Shown here in pieces: positions 17,255 through 25,247 of a DNA stretch of 64,000 bases. Position 1 is the first letter of the stretch. Each line of letters starts with the position of its first letter. The stretch is from Chitinophaga agrisoli (GTDB taxonomy: Bacteria > Bacteroidota > Bacteroidia > Chitinophagales > Chitinophagaceae), in the NCBI RefSeq assembly GCF_008386695.1, contig NZ_VUOC01000003.1:420421-484420 (forward strand), written 5' to 3'. A program made the position numbers and the translations under genes. Below the pieces are notes generated by a model. That model was not told the DNA's origin. It did not search any database and saw only the letters and a list, made by a program, of their open reading frames with translations.

Positions 17255-18751
17255 TCACTCTTCTGTCCACGCCTGCGCGGCCTTCACCGCCCGTTGCCAC
17301 TCTTTGCTTAACTGCGTCCGCTGGTCGTTTTCCATGGCGGGCGTAAAGGTATGCTGCAGCTGCCATTGGCTGCTGATGGTATCCATGCTATCCCAGAAAC
17401 CTACGGCCAGGCCGGCCAGATAGGCTGCTCCCAGGGCGGTGGTCTCCGTAATACGGGGCCTTACCACTTTGGTATTAAGGATATCTGCCTGGAACTGCAT
17501 CAGGTGGTCGTTGGCGGTAGCGCCGCCATCTACCCGCAATTCCTGTATATGCAGGCCGGCGTCTGCCTCCATGGCCTTCAATACATCCATGGTCTGAAAG
17601 GCAATGCTGTCCAGCGCGGCACGGGCTATATGCGCGGCCGTGGTACCGCGGGTAATGCCTACCATGGTGCCGCGTGCATATTGGTTCCAGTAAGGCGCGC
17701 CCAGGCCGGCAAAGGCGGGCACCATATATACGCCGTCGCTGCTGCTAACGGAGGTGGCCAGCTTCTCTACATCGGCGGAGTGGCGGATAATACCCAGTCC
17801 ATCGCGCAGCCATTGCACTACGGCGCCGGCTATGAAAATGCCGCCTTCCAGCGCATAGGTGGTTTCACCTTTGATCTGCCACGCAATGGTGGTAAGCAGG
17901 TTATTATGTGATGGTATGGCCTTGCTGCCGGTGTTCAACACCATAAAACAGCCGGTACCGTAAGTATTTTTGACCATACCCGGTTGTATGCACATCTGCC
18001 CGAAAAGAGCGGCCTGCTGGTCGCCGGCTATACCGGCTATGGGTATGTTAAAAGGAGTGAGGGTAGCTTCTGTATGACCATATACTTCGCTGGAGCTTTT
18101 TACCTGCGGCAGCATGGATGCGGGGATGTTCAGCAGCTGCAGCAGCTCATCGTCCCATTGCAGGGTATGGATGTTGAACAGCATGGTGCGGGAGGCATTG
18201 GTAACATCTGTTACATGCAGTTTGCCTTTGCTGAAGTTCCATATCAGCCAGCTATCTACCGTACCAAAAGCCAGTTCTCCTTTCTCCGCTTTCTCCCTGG
18301 CGCCGGGCACGTTATCCAGGATCCATTTTATTTTCGTGCCGGAAAAATAGGCGTCTATCACCAGCCCTGTTTTCTGTTGTATACGGGGCTCCAGGCCCTG
18401 CTCTTTTAGCCCGTCACAGATGGAGGAGGTGCGCCGGTCCTGCCACACAATAGCATTATACACCGGTTTGCCGCTGGCGCGGTCCCATACAATAGTGGTC
18501 TCCCGCTGGTTGGTGATGCCAATGGCGGCTATACGCCCGCCATCCAGCCCGGCCTTGATAATGGCTTCTGCGGCTACGCCGGCCTGGGATGACCATATCT
18601 CCATGGGATCATGTTCCACCCATCCGGGCTGCGGATAGATCTGGTGGAACTCTTTCTGGGCCACGGCGGCCACAGTACCTTGTTGATCAAAGATAATAGC
18701 GCGGGAGCTGGTAGTGCCCTGGTCCAGTGATAGTATATATTTTCCCTGCAT
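17255..18751 (-). CDS. glpK: glycerol kinase
   Basis: A 498-residue FGGY-family kinase that makes sn-glycerol 3-phosphate from glycerol and ATP. The start [19 protein letters not shown] gives the phosphate-1 motif at residues 6-17; [13 protein letters not shown] and [14 protein letters not shown] (phosphate 2) lie in the middle, and [20 protein letters not shown] (adenosine motif) follows near residue 405. Length equals E. coli GlpK. An in-frame start 27 bases upstream is less likely. It lies between the aldolase gene and glpF on one strand, but an intrinsic terminator precedes it, so it may have its own promoter. Confidence 0.95.
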   Translation of the reverse strand: MQGKYILSLDQGTTSSRAIIFDQQGTVAAVAQKEFHQIYPQPGWVEHDPMEIWSSQAGVAAEAIIKAGLDGGRIAAIGITNQRETTIVWDRASGKPVYNAIVWQDRRTSSICDGLKEQGLEPRIQQKTGLVIDAYFSGTKIKWILDNVPGAREKAEKGELAFGTVDSWLIWNFSKGKLHVTDVTNASRTMLFNIHTLQWDDELLQLLNIPASMLPQVKSSSEVYGHTEATLTPFNIPIAGIAGDQQAALFGQMCIQPGMVKNTYGTGCFMVLNTGSKAIPSHNNLLTTIAWQIKGETTYALEGGIFIAGAVVQWLRDGLGIIRHSADVEKLATSVSSSDGVYMVPAFAGLGAPYWNQYARGTMVGITRGTTAAHIARAALDSIAFQTMDVLKAMEADAGLHIQELRVDGGATANDHLMQFQADILNTKVVRPRITETTALGAAYLAGLAVGFWDSMDTISSQWQLQHTFTPAMENDQRTQLSKEWQRAVKAAQAWTEE

Positions 18752-18783
18752 GATAATAACGTGGTGGGTGTGTAGCAATGTAA

Positions 18784-18816
18784 TAAAAAAAAGCGAAAGG
18801 CTTATGCCCTTCGCTC
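18784..18816 (-). terminator. intrinsic terminator after the aldolase gene
   Basis: On the minus strand AGCGAAGGGC ATAA GCCTTTCGCT forms a hairpin followed by a run of eight T. It lies between the stop of the aldolase gene and the glpK start. Confidence 0.85.
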
Positions 18817-18845
18817 TTTACCATCTAAAAGTATGTTTATGGAAA

Positions 18846-19499
18846 TTACCTTGTTTTCTTGGCGTCTTCCAGGAATTTGGCCAGGCCAATATCCGTGAGA
18901 GGGTGTTTCAGCAGGCCCAGGATGGAATCTAACGGACAGGTACATACGTCAGCGCCGGCTTCTGCACATTTTACAATGTGTAAAGGGCTGCGGATAGAAG
19001 CTGCCAGTATTTCTGTCTTAAAGCTCTGCATGCTGTAGATGTTGGCGATCTGTGCGATCAGGTCCACACCATCCCAGCTGCTGTCATCGATACGGCCTAT
19101 AAAAGGAGATACATAGGCAGCGCCTGCTTTAGCAGCCAGGATAGCCTGACCAGCAGAGAATACCAGTGTACAGTTTGTTCTGATCTTGTTCTCAGTGAAC
19201 CATTTGATGGCTTTTACACCGTCTTTGATCATGGGCACCTTTACCACAATGCGGGGATGTAATGCAGCCAGTTTCTTACCTTCTTCAATAATGCTGTTAA
19301 AGTCTGTAGAGATCACTTCTGCGCTAACATCACCCTTTACGGTTTCGCAAATGGTTACGTAGTGTTTCATGATGGCCTCTTCGCCTTTGATGCCTTCTTT
19401 AGCCATCAATGAAGGGTTGGTGGTTACGCCATCTAAAATGCCCAGGTCTTGTGCTTCCTGAATCTGTGCAAGGTTCGCTGTATCTATAAAGAATTTCAT
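18846..19499 (-). CDS. fructose-6-phosphate aldolase/transaldolase, short form
   Basis: A 217-residue TIM-barrel protein of the short transaldolase (TalC/FSA) subfamily. It starts MKFFIDTANLAQIQEAQ, the usual first strand, and has GVTTNPSLMAKEG, the Schiff-base lysine strand RIVVKVPMIKDG, and NCTLVFSAGQAILAAKAGA followed by YVSPFIGRIDD. Members either exchange dihydroxyacetone units between sugar phosphates or cleave fructose 6-phosphate; visual reading does not decide. A longer in-frame start at 19553 is rejected because MKFFIDTA is the conserved N-terminus. It lies upstream of glpK but is separated from it by a terminator; glycerol metabolism could be linked through dihydroxyacetone. Confidence 0.92.
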   Translation of the reverse strand: MKFFIDTANLAQIQEAQDLGILDGVTTNPSLMAKEGIKGEEAIMKHYVTICETVKGDVSAEVISTDFNSIIEEGKKLAALHPRIVVKVPMIKDGVKAIKWFTENKIRTNCTLVFSAGQAILAAKAGAAYVSPFIGRIDDSSWDGVDLIAQIANIYSMQSFKTEILAASIRSPLHIVKCAEAGADVCTCPLDSILGLLKHPLTDIGLAKFLEDAKKTR

Positions 19500-19704
19500 A
19501 TGAAAAAGTGTTTGTATTTTCTTAATTATTGCTCTCCATGAGCGCCATTTCACGTCTCATGCATTTTCCTTCACTGTAATAATTGTAATTAGGTAACAGA
19601 TGTTGCGGATAGGTCACTTGAGCAACGGGCCATCAGCGGTGGAGGAAAATAGCCACCTAATGACTATTGACATGAACTAATGACAAAAAAACTTTGGAAT
19701 TAAA

Positions 19705-19717
19705 AGAGAAAAAAAAA
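19705..19717 (-). terminator. T-run ending the SRP RNA
   Basis: On the minus strand a run of T residues follows directly after the closing SRP stem CTTGCCG, so the long RNA hairpin itself serves as the terminator stem. Confidence 0.7.
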
Positions 19718-19815
19718 CGGCAAGTTACTTACATCGCACCGCTACAACCGCCTACCCTTGCTACATTCCTGTCCTGGGGGAGTTCAGCAGGAGCTGGTCG
19801 TATAAGACTTGCCGG
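19716..19815 (-). ncRNA. ffs: signal recognition particle RNA (4.5S-like, small bacterial form)
   Basis: Read on the minus strand, the region has the SRP domain IV signature AGGACAGGAATGTAGCAAGG inside a long hairpin, with arms CTCCCCC before it and GGGTAGGCGG after it. The ends pair perfectly (CGGCAAGT at the 5' end with ACTTGCCG at the 3' end). A TTTG-N19-TACCTTTG promoter at 19819-19849 places the start of transcription 4 to 5 bases downstream, just where the stem begins. A T-run follows the 3' end. Its length of about 100 bases fits the Alu-less bacterial SRP RNA, which binds Ffh. Confidence 0.92.
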
Positions 19816-19818
19816 TTG

Positions 19819-19849
19819 CAAAGGTAATGGAATTACAATAAAAAGCAAA
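19819..19849 (-). promoter_or_regulatory. promoter of the SRP RNA gene
   Basis: TTTG (19846-19849), exactly 19 bases, then TACCTTTG (19819-19826) on the minus strand. This is the same promoter form as before rplK, rpsU and the tRNA-tuf cluster. Confidence 0.85.
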
Positions 19850-20014
19850 CTTTAATGCAAACTTATTGAAGCAACTTTAAAATTACTGATGCAAACCTGT
19901 TGCTGCATATCATCCATAATATACTGATAATGTGTGATAAAAAATAATATATCATTTAAGACATTTCCTGCAGATTTGTATGGATTAATCTCCTCACCTT
20001 AAACCATCGTTACT

Positions 20015-20494
20015 ATGGAAACGGTTGCAACAGGCCTTATCATCATCCTGAGCTTGTTTATCCTCGCTGTCTGTGTTTTTTATGCGTATTGCGTGTGGAA
20101 GATCTACGAGAAAGCCGGCCAACCAGGCTGGGCGGCTATTGTCCCTATTTACAATTATTACATCCTGACAAAGATCATTGGCAAACCCTGGTGGTGGACC
20201 ATCCTGCTTTGCCTTTCTTTTGGCTACATGTTTTCTTACAGGATGCCGGGAGCCGGCGCCGGGTTTTCCCTGGTGGCCTGTGTAGGCTTTGTATTTGGCG
20301 TATGGGCCACCAACCTGCTGAGCAAAAGCTTTGGCAAGGACATAGGATTTACCCTTGGCCTCATCTTCCTGGGCTTTATTTTCCTGCCCATTATGGCTTT
20401 TGACCGCACCATCCAGTATCGCGGCCCGGCCGGTAACCCCAACGCCGGCAGTGTTAATGACCAGATCCGGGGCATTGGGGCGGATATGAAGTAA
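20015..20494 (+). CDS. DUF5684-like membrane protein
   Basis: A 159-residue protein with about four membrane segments: residues about 5-25 (GLIIILSLFILAVCVFYAYC), 60-75, 80-98 and 110-125. Between the first two lies the family-like pattern WKIYEKAGQPGWAAIVPIYN, then KIIGKPWWW. DUF5684 members often occur next to signal peptidase I or RDD proteins; here an RDD gene follows downstream. Function unknown. The polar C-terminus of about 25 residues is probably cytoplasmic. A 21-bp perfect hairpin ends the transcript. Confidence 0.8.
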   Translation: METVATGLIIILSLFILAVCVFYAYCVWKIYEKAGQPGWAAIVPIYNYYILTKIIGKPWWWTILLCLSFGYMFSYRMPGAGAGFSLVACVGFVFGVWATNLLSKSFGKDIGFTLGLIFLGFIFLPIMAFDRTIQYRGPAGNPNAGSVNDQIRGIGADMK

Positions 20495-20506
20495 TTGAGC
20501 ATTACG

Positions 20507-20560
20507 ATCTTACAGCAGGAAGGGGCGTCCAGTGATGGGCGCCCCTTCCTGCTGTAAGAT
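20507..20560. terminator. long perfect hairpin after the DUF5684 gene
   Basis: Arms 20507-20527 and 20540-20560 are a perfect 21-bp inverted repeat (core CAGGAAGGGGCG) with a 12-base loop. There is no T-run, so it may act as an RNA-stabilising stem or a Rho-independent stop in either direction. Confidence 0.7.
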
Positions 20561-20594
20561 AACCTATTCCAGGACCAGCCCGGACGATGCTTTC

Positions 20595-20705
20595 TTATAG
20601 ATAACCGGTATATAACCCGTATCTGACCCGTATATAAGCCGTATATAAGCCGTCCCTTTATAGATACCGGTTATCTACCGGTTATATACCAGTTGTATAT
20701 GGGAT
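20595..20705. repeat. periodic quasi-palindrome (CCGTATATAAG words)
   Basis: The left arm has the direct repeat CCGTATATAAG twice, at 20628 and 20639, preceded by CCGTATCTGAC and CGGTATATAAC. The right arm has ATACCGGTTAT, CTACCGGTTATATAC and CAGTTGTATAT. The arms are rough inverse copies. It fills the 303-base gap before the RDD gene at 20798; nothing else is seen there. Confidence 0.65.
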
Positions 20706-20797
20706 AATAACCACTTAAGTAAACAGCTCCTATGAATGGCTGATATGTAGGCAACCCCGGAAATATTGGTTACATTAGTATAAAACCGATTACCTGC

Positions 20798-21280
20798 ATG
20801 GAGCCGATGAAAACTGCGGTGGGAAAAGAAGACCTGTTGGGGGACCTGGACGATATAGTGGTGCTGAACCGCGCCTCCCGCGGACAACGTTTTTTGAATT
20901 ACCTGATAGACCTGGTGATCGTATACCTCCTGGTGATCGTGTTTTTCGTGCTGGATATGACCTGGGAAAATCTTATCAACCCGCAGGATAACGGGCCGGA
21001 TGATGGCTGGTCAGAGCTGAGCGTCGCCATCCTGGCTATGTTGGCATATGTACTGTACTATACGCTGATGGAATGCTTCAATAAAGGCCGCACCATCGGC
21101 AAACTGGCTACCGGTACCTATGCCGTTTTTAGCACGGGCAAACCGCTTACCTTTAAAACGGCGTTTTTCAGGAGTCTTTCCCGGATTGCGCCTTTTGAGT
21201 TACTGTCAGGCTTTGACGATGCGCCCTGGCATGACCGGTGGACGGATACCCTGGTGGCCAAACGGCCGGCAGATCACTGA
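20798..21280 (+). CDS. RDD family membrane protein
   Basis: A 160-residue protein with the RDD signature RGQRFLNYLIDLVIVYLLVIV near residue 28, a second membrane segment around residues 72-90 (VAILAMLAYVLYYTLMECF) and the closing GRTIGKLATGTYAVFSTGKPL, then RSLSRIAPFELLSGF. RDD proteins are small membrane proteins of mostly unknown role; some act as transporters in salt tolerance. Its end overlaps the end of the second, convergent RDD gene by 7 bases, so the two RDD genes are a tail-to-tail pair. Confidence 0.85.
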   Translation: MEPMKTAVGKEDLLGDLDDIVVLNRASRGQRFLNYLIDLVIVYLLVIVFFVLDMTWENLINPQDNGPDDGWSELSVAILAMLAYVLYYTLMECFNKGRTIGKLATGTYAVFSTGKPLTFKTAFFRSLSRIAPFELLSGFDDAPWHDRWTDTLVAKRPADH

Positions 21281-22086
21281 TCCTTGGTCACATAATAATT
21301 GTAATCGTTCAGCAGGGTCTCGAGGAAGAATATATGGTCCATTTCCGTCTCGATCTTCAGCACATCCCTTACACGGTAGGAAACTTTGGCGGCCAGCTCC
21401 AGGTTGCGGGTGCGCAGGGCCATGTCCAGCAGTTCCTTTACCTTGTTAAGGTCTTTATCGGATAAGCGCAGGATCTGGGGAAATTGAGGCTTGTAATCTG
21501 TTTGGGACACTTCCCGGAAAATGGTGTCATCCAGGGTGCTTTTGGTTTTGGTGCTTACCACCATGGTGCCAGCTACCAGATCGCCCAGGCGCTGGTTGTA
21601 TTTAGACCGGATCATGGTCACAACGGGAACGGCAGGGGAGATCAGTATCAGGAATATGCCCAGGTATACGCCATAACTGCCGTATTCATCCAGCATATAG
21701 GGAATAAGGAACCAGAGCAGAAAAGGCGTTTCAATGATCCGGAATACCCAGCGGATCATATACTGGCTAAAACCGGGCTGGTTGCCTGATAAACTGACCA
21801 CTTTCAGGTGCATGATCTTTTTACCGGGTGATTGCCCTTTCCAGGCCAGCTCAAATATCAGGAAATACAGCGCCATGGGCACCTGCTGTACCCAGAACTG
21901 GAACAGTTCCCCGATAACCGGAGAGCCGGAAACATAGGTGATACGTACCGCCATGGCCCACATGGCCAGCAGGTATACGATCCGTATGGCCAGGTCGATC
22001 AGCCAGGCAACAAGACGGCGCCCAAAATCGCCTGTCTCATATTCCAGGTCAATATTAAATGCCGTGGGTATTTTTATAGCGGCCAT
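21274..22086 (-). CDS. RDD family membrane protein of the MoxR/DUF58 locus
   Basis: A 270-residue protein beginning MAAIKIPTAFNIDLEYETGDF. The RDD segment is FGRRLVAWLIDLAIRIVYLLAMW near residue 20; later segments include VQQVPMALYFLIFELAWKGQSPGKKIMHLKVV and a helix around residues 140-170 (YGVYLGIFLILISPAVPV). A soluble C-terminal region of about 80 residues follows (KDLNKVKELLDMALRTRNLELA). A start two codons upstream at a TTG is less likely. It diverges from the SpoIIM-like gene, with 37 bases between the start codons and a TAGATTTG -7 box directly upstream, so the two sides of the locus may be co-regulated. Confidence 0.88.
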   Translation of the reverse strand: MAAIKIPTAFNIDLEYETGDFGRRLVAWLIDLAIRIVYLLAMWAMAVRITYVSGSPVIGELFQFWVQQVPMALYFLIFELAWKGQSPGKKIMHLKVVSLSGNQPGFSQYMIRWVFRIIETPFLLWFLIPYMLDEYGSYGVYLGIFLILISPAVPVVTMIRSKYNQRLGDLVAGTMVVSTKTKSTLDDTIFREVSQTDYKPQFPQILRLSDKDLNKVKELLDMALRTRNLELAAKVSYRVRDVLKIETEMDHIFFLETLLNDYNYYVTKDQ

Positions 22087-22089
22087 GTA

Positions 22090-22097
22090 CAAATCTA
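22090..22097 (-). promoter_or_regulatory. -7 box of the RDD gene
   Basis: TAGATTTG on the minus strand ends 3 bases before the ATG at 22086, predicting a leaderless mRNA. It lies inside a 37-base divergent spacer. Confidence 0.55.
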
Positions 22098-22109
22098 CTA
22101 ATTAATGTA

Positions 22110-22117
22110 TATGTTTG
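22110..22117 (+). promoter_or_regulatory. -7 box of the SpoIIM-like gene
   Basis: TATGTTTG matches TAnnTTTG and ends 6 bases before the ATG at 22124, predicting a leader of at most a few bases. No -33 TTTG at the usual spacing. Confidence 0.5.
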
Positions 22118-22123
22118 TTAGTC

Positions 22124-23122
22124 ATGAGAGAATCCACCTTCATTAAAAGGAACCTGCCCCGGTGGAAGCAATACCAGCAGGAGCCCAGTGACGATCCGGA
22201 TGTAATGGCGGAACGGTTCACCAGTCTGCTGGATGATCTCGCTTATGCCAAGACCTTTTACAGCTTCAGTAAAGTTACGCGCTATATCAATGGAATGGCC
22301 GCGGCCATTTACCAGCATATCTACCGCAACCGCCGTGCAGACGCCGGAAGGGTACGGAACTTTGTTAAATACGAGCTGCCCCTCGTGATCCGCAAATATC
22401 ACCGCATACTCCTATATACCTTTCTTTACTTCCTGCTGTTTGTAATAGCCGGCGCGTTTTCTGCCGGGCACGATGAAACTTTTATCCGCGGCGTGCTCAG
22501 TGATGAGTATGTGAACATGACGGAGCAGAACATCAGCAACGGCGATCCCTTTGGCATCTATAAGAACGAGAATGAGTGGATCATGTTTGTAAAGATCGCC
22601 TACAATAACGTATCCGTAGCCCTGCAATGTTTCCTGGGCGGGATCGTATTTGCCGTGGGCAGCCTGTGGATCCTGTTCCATAACGGCATTATGCTGGGCT
22701 CTTTTGAATACTTCTTTTTTGCCAGGGGCCTGGGTTGGCAATCTGTGCTGGTAGTGGGCATACATGGGGTGCTGGAGATCTCCGCTATTGTAATTGCCGG
22801 CGCGGCGGGCATGATCATGGGCAGCGGCCTGCTTTTTCCTGGTACCCGCAAACGGCTGGACGCGCTGAAGAAAACGGCCCGGGACGGCGTAAAAGTGATC
22901 TCCAGCATCATACCGGTGATCGTTATAGCGGCTTTCCTCGAAGGATTTGTCACCCGCCATACCGCTATGCCGCTATGGCTCAGTATCTTAATACTACTGG
23001 TCTCGCTCAGTTTTATAATAGGTTATTTTATTGTGTACCCGGTATATGTGCAACGCAAAGGCTACCGGCTCAGTGACACGGGCGCATTGATAAAGCCCGA
23101 AAAAGCAACGCCCGCAATATGA
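22124..23122 (+). CDS. stage II sporulation protein M (SpoIIM)-like membrane protein
   Basis: A 332-residue membrane protein starting MRESTFIKRNLPRWKQYQ, the usual first block of the family. It has a soluble N-terminal part (about 100 residues) and five to six membrane segments: residues about 105-125 (ILLYTFLYFLLFVIAGAF), 180-200, 220-240 (HGVLEISAIVIAGAAGMIMGSGL), 265-280 and 285-305. In Bacillus SpoIIM is part of the engulfment machinery, but this organism should not sporulate; non-sporulating bacteria carry it in MoxR/DUF58 loci, with unknown role. It overlaps the next gene by 4 bases (ATGA), so the two are translationally coupled. Confidence 0.88.
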   Translation: MRESTFIKRNLPRWKQYQQEPSDDPDVMAERFTSLLDDLAYAKTFYSFSKVTRYINGMAAAIYQHIYRNRRADAGRVRNFVKYELPLVIRKYHRILLYTFLYFLLFVIAGAFSAGHDETFIRGVLSDEYVNMTEQNISNGDPFGIYKNENEWIMFVKIAYNNVSVALQCFLGGIVFAVGSLWILFHNGIMLGSFEYFFFARGLGWQSVLVVGIHGVLEISAIVIAGAAGMIMGSGLLFPGTRKRLDALKKTARDGVKVISSIIPVIVIAAFLEGFVTRHTAMPLWLSILILLVSLSFIIGYFIVYPVYVQRKGYRLSDTGALIKPEKATPAI

Positions 23123-23997
23123 TAACTTCCTCATACAGGCATATAATGCAGGGATCTGCACGCTGCTGGCTGCTGTTGGCAGGGCTCATACTGCCCATGC
23201 TGCTGCTGGCGCAGTCTGTTGATAGCTCTGCGGCACTTATCCAGCAGTACATGGATACGGCCGCCGCGGAAGACAGCTTCTATACCGCAGCGCCGGTGGA
23301 GGATACTGCGGGCCGTCATGAAGAACAGGAAGTAAAGACCCATTATTTCTGGGACCGGCAGCGCCCCCTGAATATAGACAGTACAGAAGAATGGTGGAGC
23401 AGCGGCAGCCTGGTGGAACGTAAGATCCCCGTAAAGATCTTCAACCAGCTAAAGGCGGATAAGGACCTGCAATACCATAAAAAGGCGCCCAAAGAGGTGG
23501 AAGCGCCCTGGCTCCTGCGCGCGCTTGTGAATGTGCTTGGTTTCATGGATAGTATCCGTGTTATATTGTACATCGGTTTGGGCTGTGGTCTGGCCTTGCT
23601 GATATTCAACTTTATGCGCCAGCAGGGCTTCCGGCTGTTTAAAAAACAATGGAACGAAACGCTGCCGGATGCGGCGGCGGAAACCGGCGGCAGCGAAGGG
23701 TATGAAAAACAGATCCAGGACGCTATTGCCAACGGGCGTTTCCGGATGGCGGTACGTTACCTGCACCTGCAGGCGTTATATGTAATGGCAGCCCGGCAGC
23801 TCATCACCCTGGGCAAGGATAAGACGAATGCCGATTACCTGCGCGGATTACTGAAAACCCCCTGGTACCAGCCATTTGCACGGCTAACCAGGGACTATGA
23901 ATATATCTGGTATGGGGAGATGCCGGTAAATACAGAACAATTTGACCAGATCCATGGCCAGTTCCGGCAGTTCATGCGGTCCGTGGATAATCAATAG
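23119..23997 (+). CDS. DUF4129 domain membrane protein
   Basis: A 292-residue protein with a signal peptide or N-terminal helix (CWLLLAGLILPMLLLAQS, residues 15-32), an extracytoplasmic part of about 100 residues, one membrane helix around residues 140-160 (IRVILYIGLGCGLALLIFNF) and a cytoplasmic C-terminal DUF4129 domain. In that domain the diagnostic patterns are NGRFRMAVRYLHLQALYVMA, then KTNADYLRGL, and RDYEYIWYGEMPVNTEQF. It starts 4 bases inside the SpoIIM-like gene; an ATG at 23146 is also possible. DUF4129 domains usually accompany MoxR/DUF58/transglutaminase sets; the activity is unknown. Confidence 0.83.
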   Translation: MITSSYRHIMQGSARCWLLLAGLILPMLLLAQSVDSSAALIQQYMDTAAAEDSFYTAAPVEDTAGRHEEQEVKTHYFWDRQRPLNIDSTEEWWSSGSLVERKIPVKIFNQLKADKDLQYHKKAPKEVEAPWLLRALVNVLGFMDSIRVILYIGLGCGLALLIFNFMRQQGFRLFKKQWNETLPDAAAETGGSEGYEKQIQDAIANGRFRMAVRYLHLQALYVMAARQLITLGKDKTNADYLRGLLKTPWYQPFARLTRDYEYIWYGEMPVNTEQFDQIHGQFRQFMRSVDNQ

Positions 23998-24009
23998 AGA
24001 AGCCAAAAA

Positions 24010-25245
24010 GTGAAACCGAAATTACTCATCATCATAGGCGTGCCCTTGCTGTTTTGCCTGATACTGTTCCTGGTAGCAGGCAAGCAATCGGCTGACAAGA
24101 GTACGGACTTGTGGGACCTGGCCCAGCAGAGCTTTTCCCATAAGGATAAACAGCCGGGCGGGTGTTATGTGGCTTTTCAGAGCCTGCAGCACCTGTATAA
24201 CGGCGAGCGGGCCAAGGTGATGACAAAACCGTTTGCCCGCAGTTATAAGAAAGACAGCTACCTGAAAGGGGAGGGCATCCTCTACCTGCTGGTGGCCAAC
24301 CAGCTCTATCCCAGCGAGCAGGATGTAGCGGATATGCTGCAGTTTGTAAGCACCGGCAACCAGCTGTTCCTGGCCGTGAACTACCCGGATAGCCTGCTGA
24401 AGGAGCGGCTGGGCGTGGAGGTAACAGACGCGATAACAGACAGCGCAGACCTGGACAGGTTATACCGGGAAGGTACCCGGCAACATTACGTAAATCCTTA
24501 CCTGGCGCCGGATACTTCCTTTACCCAGGAGGATATTAACCGCGGTACGTATTTCACGCGGCTGGATACCGCGCAAACCACTATCCTGGGTACGGACGGG
24601 CGGCATGCTAATTTTGTACGGATCTCCCATGGTAAAGGAGATGTGTTCCTGCTGCTGAACCCTTCCAGCCTCACGAACTATTTTTTAATGCACCAGTATA
24701 ATATCGCATCGCTGGAAAAGCAGGTAGCATATACCTACAATAATCCTTCGGGCATTTACTGGGACGAATATTATAAATACCTGAACGGCCCGCGCCGCGA
24801 TTTCAGCGAATGGGAAGTGCTCATGCGCTATCCGGGCCTGCGATGGGCCCTATGGCTGTTCCTGGCGCTTGTCCTGATCTATGTGCTGTTTGAAGGAAAA
24901 CGGCGGCAGCGCATTATCCCGGACCGGGAACTGCTCACCAACAACTCCCTGGAGTTTGCGGATACCCTGGGCCAGTTATATTATCAGCAGGGTAATAACC
25001 GTAACCTGGCGCAAAAGATGATCGTGCATTGGACAGAGTATGTACGTAACCGGTTTTACCTGAATACGGCACACCTGAACACGGCTTTCATCCATACGCT
25101 GGCGCATAAATCCGGCATGTCGCAGCCTGCCGTTCAGGAGATCGTGGATAGCATTCATCATATCCACCTGTCAGAATACATCAGTGACGATTATCTGGCG
25201 CAATTTTACAGGAGTATACAAGCATTTTACCTAAATACGAAATAG
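24010..25245 (+). CDS. DUF4350 domain protein
   Basis: A 411-residue protein starting with a GTG codon (VKPKLLIIIGVPLLFCLILF, which forms an N-terminal helix). The extracytoplasmic part holds the DUF4350 pattern (CYVAFQSLQHLY early, then KGEGILYLLVANQLYPSEQD, SDADMLQFVSTGNQLFLAVN-like sequence, and HGKGDVFLLLNPSSLTNYF). A second membrane helix lies near residues 275-292 (GLRWALWLFLALVLIYVLF), followed by about 115 residues in the cytoplasm. The gene follows DUF4129 after 12 bases and precedes MoxR by 2 bases, so it belongs to one tight operon. Function is unknown; in other phyla it is likewise found between MoxR and DUF4129. Confidence 0.83.
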   Translation: MKPKLLIIIGVPLLFCLILFLVAGKQSADKSTDLWDLAQQSFSHKDKQPGGCYVAFQSLQHLYNGERAKVMTKPFARSYKKDSYLKGEGILYLLVANQLYPSEQDVADMLQFVSTGNQLFLAVNYPDSLLKERLGVEVTDAITDSADLDRLYREGTRQHYVNPYLAPDTSFTQEDINRGTYFTRLDTAQTTILGTDGRHANFVRISHGKGDVFLLLNPSSLTNYFLMHQYNIASLEKQVAYTYNNPSGIYWDEYYKYLNGPRRDFSEWEVLMRYPGLRWALWLFLALVLIYVLFEGKRRQRIIPDRELLTNNSLEFADTLGQLYYQQGNNRNLAQKMIVHWTEYVRNRFYLNTAHLNTAFIHTLAHKSGMSQPAVQEIVDSIHHIHLSEYISDDYLAQFYRSIQAFYLNTK

Positions 25246-25247
25246 AG

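Noticed and set aside
17351-17911. Plus-strand frame of 186 codons opposite glpK
   Set aside because: Shadow frame with no features; glpK motifs are complete on the minus strand.
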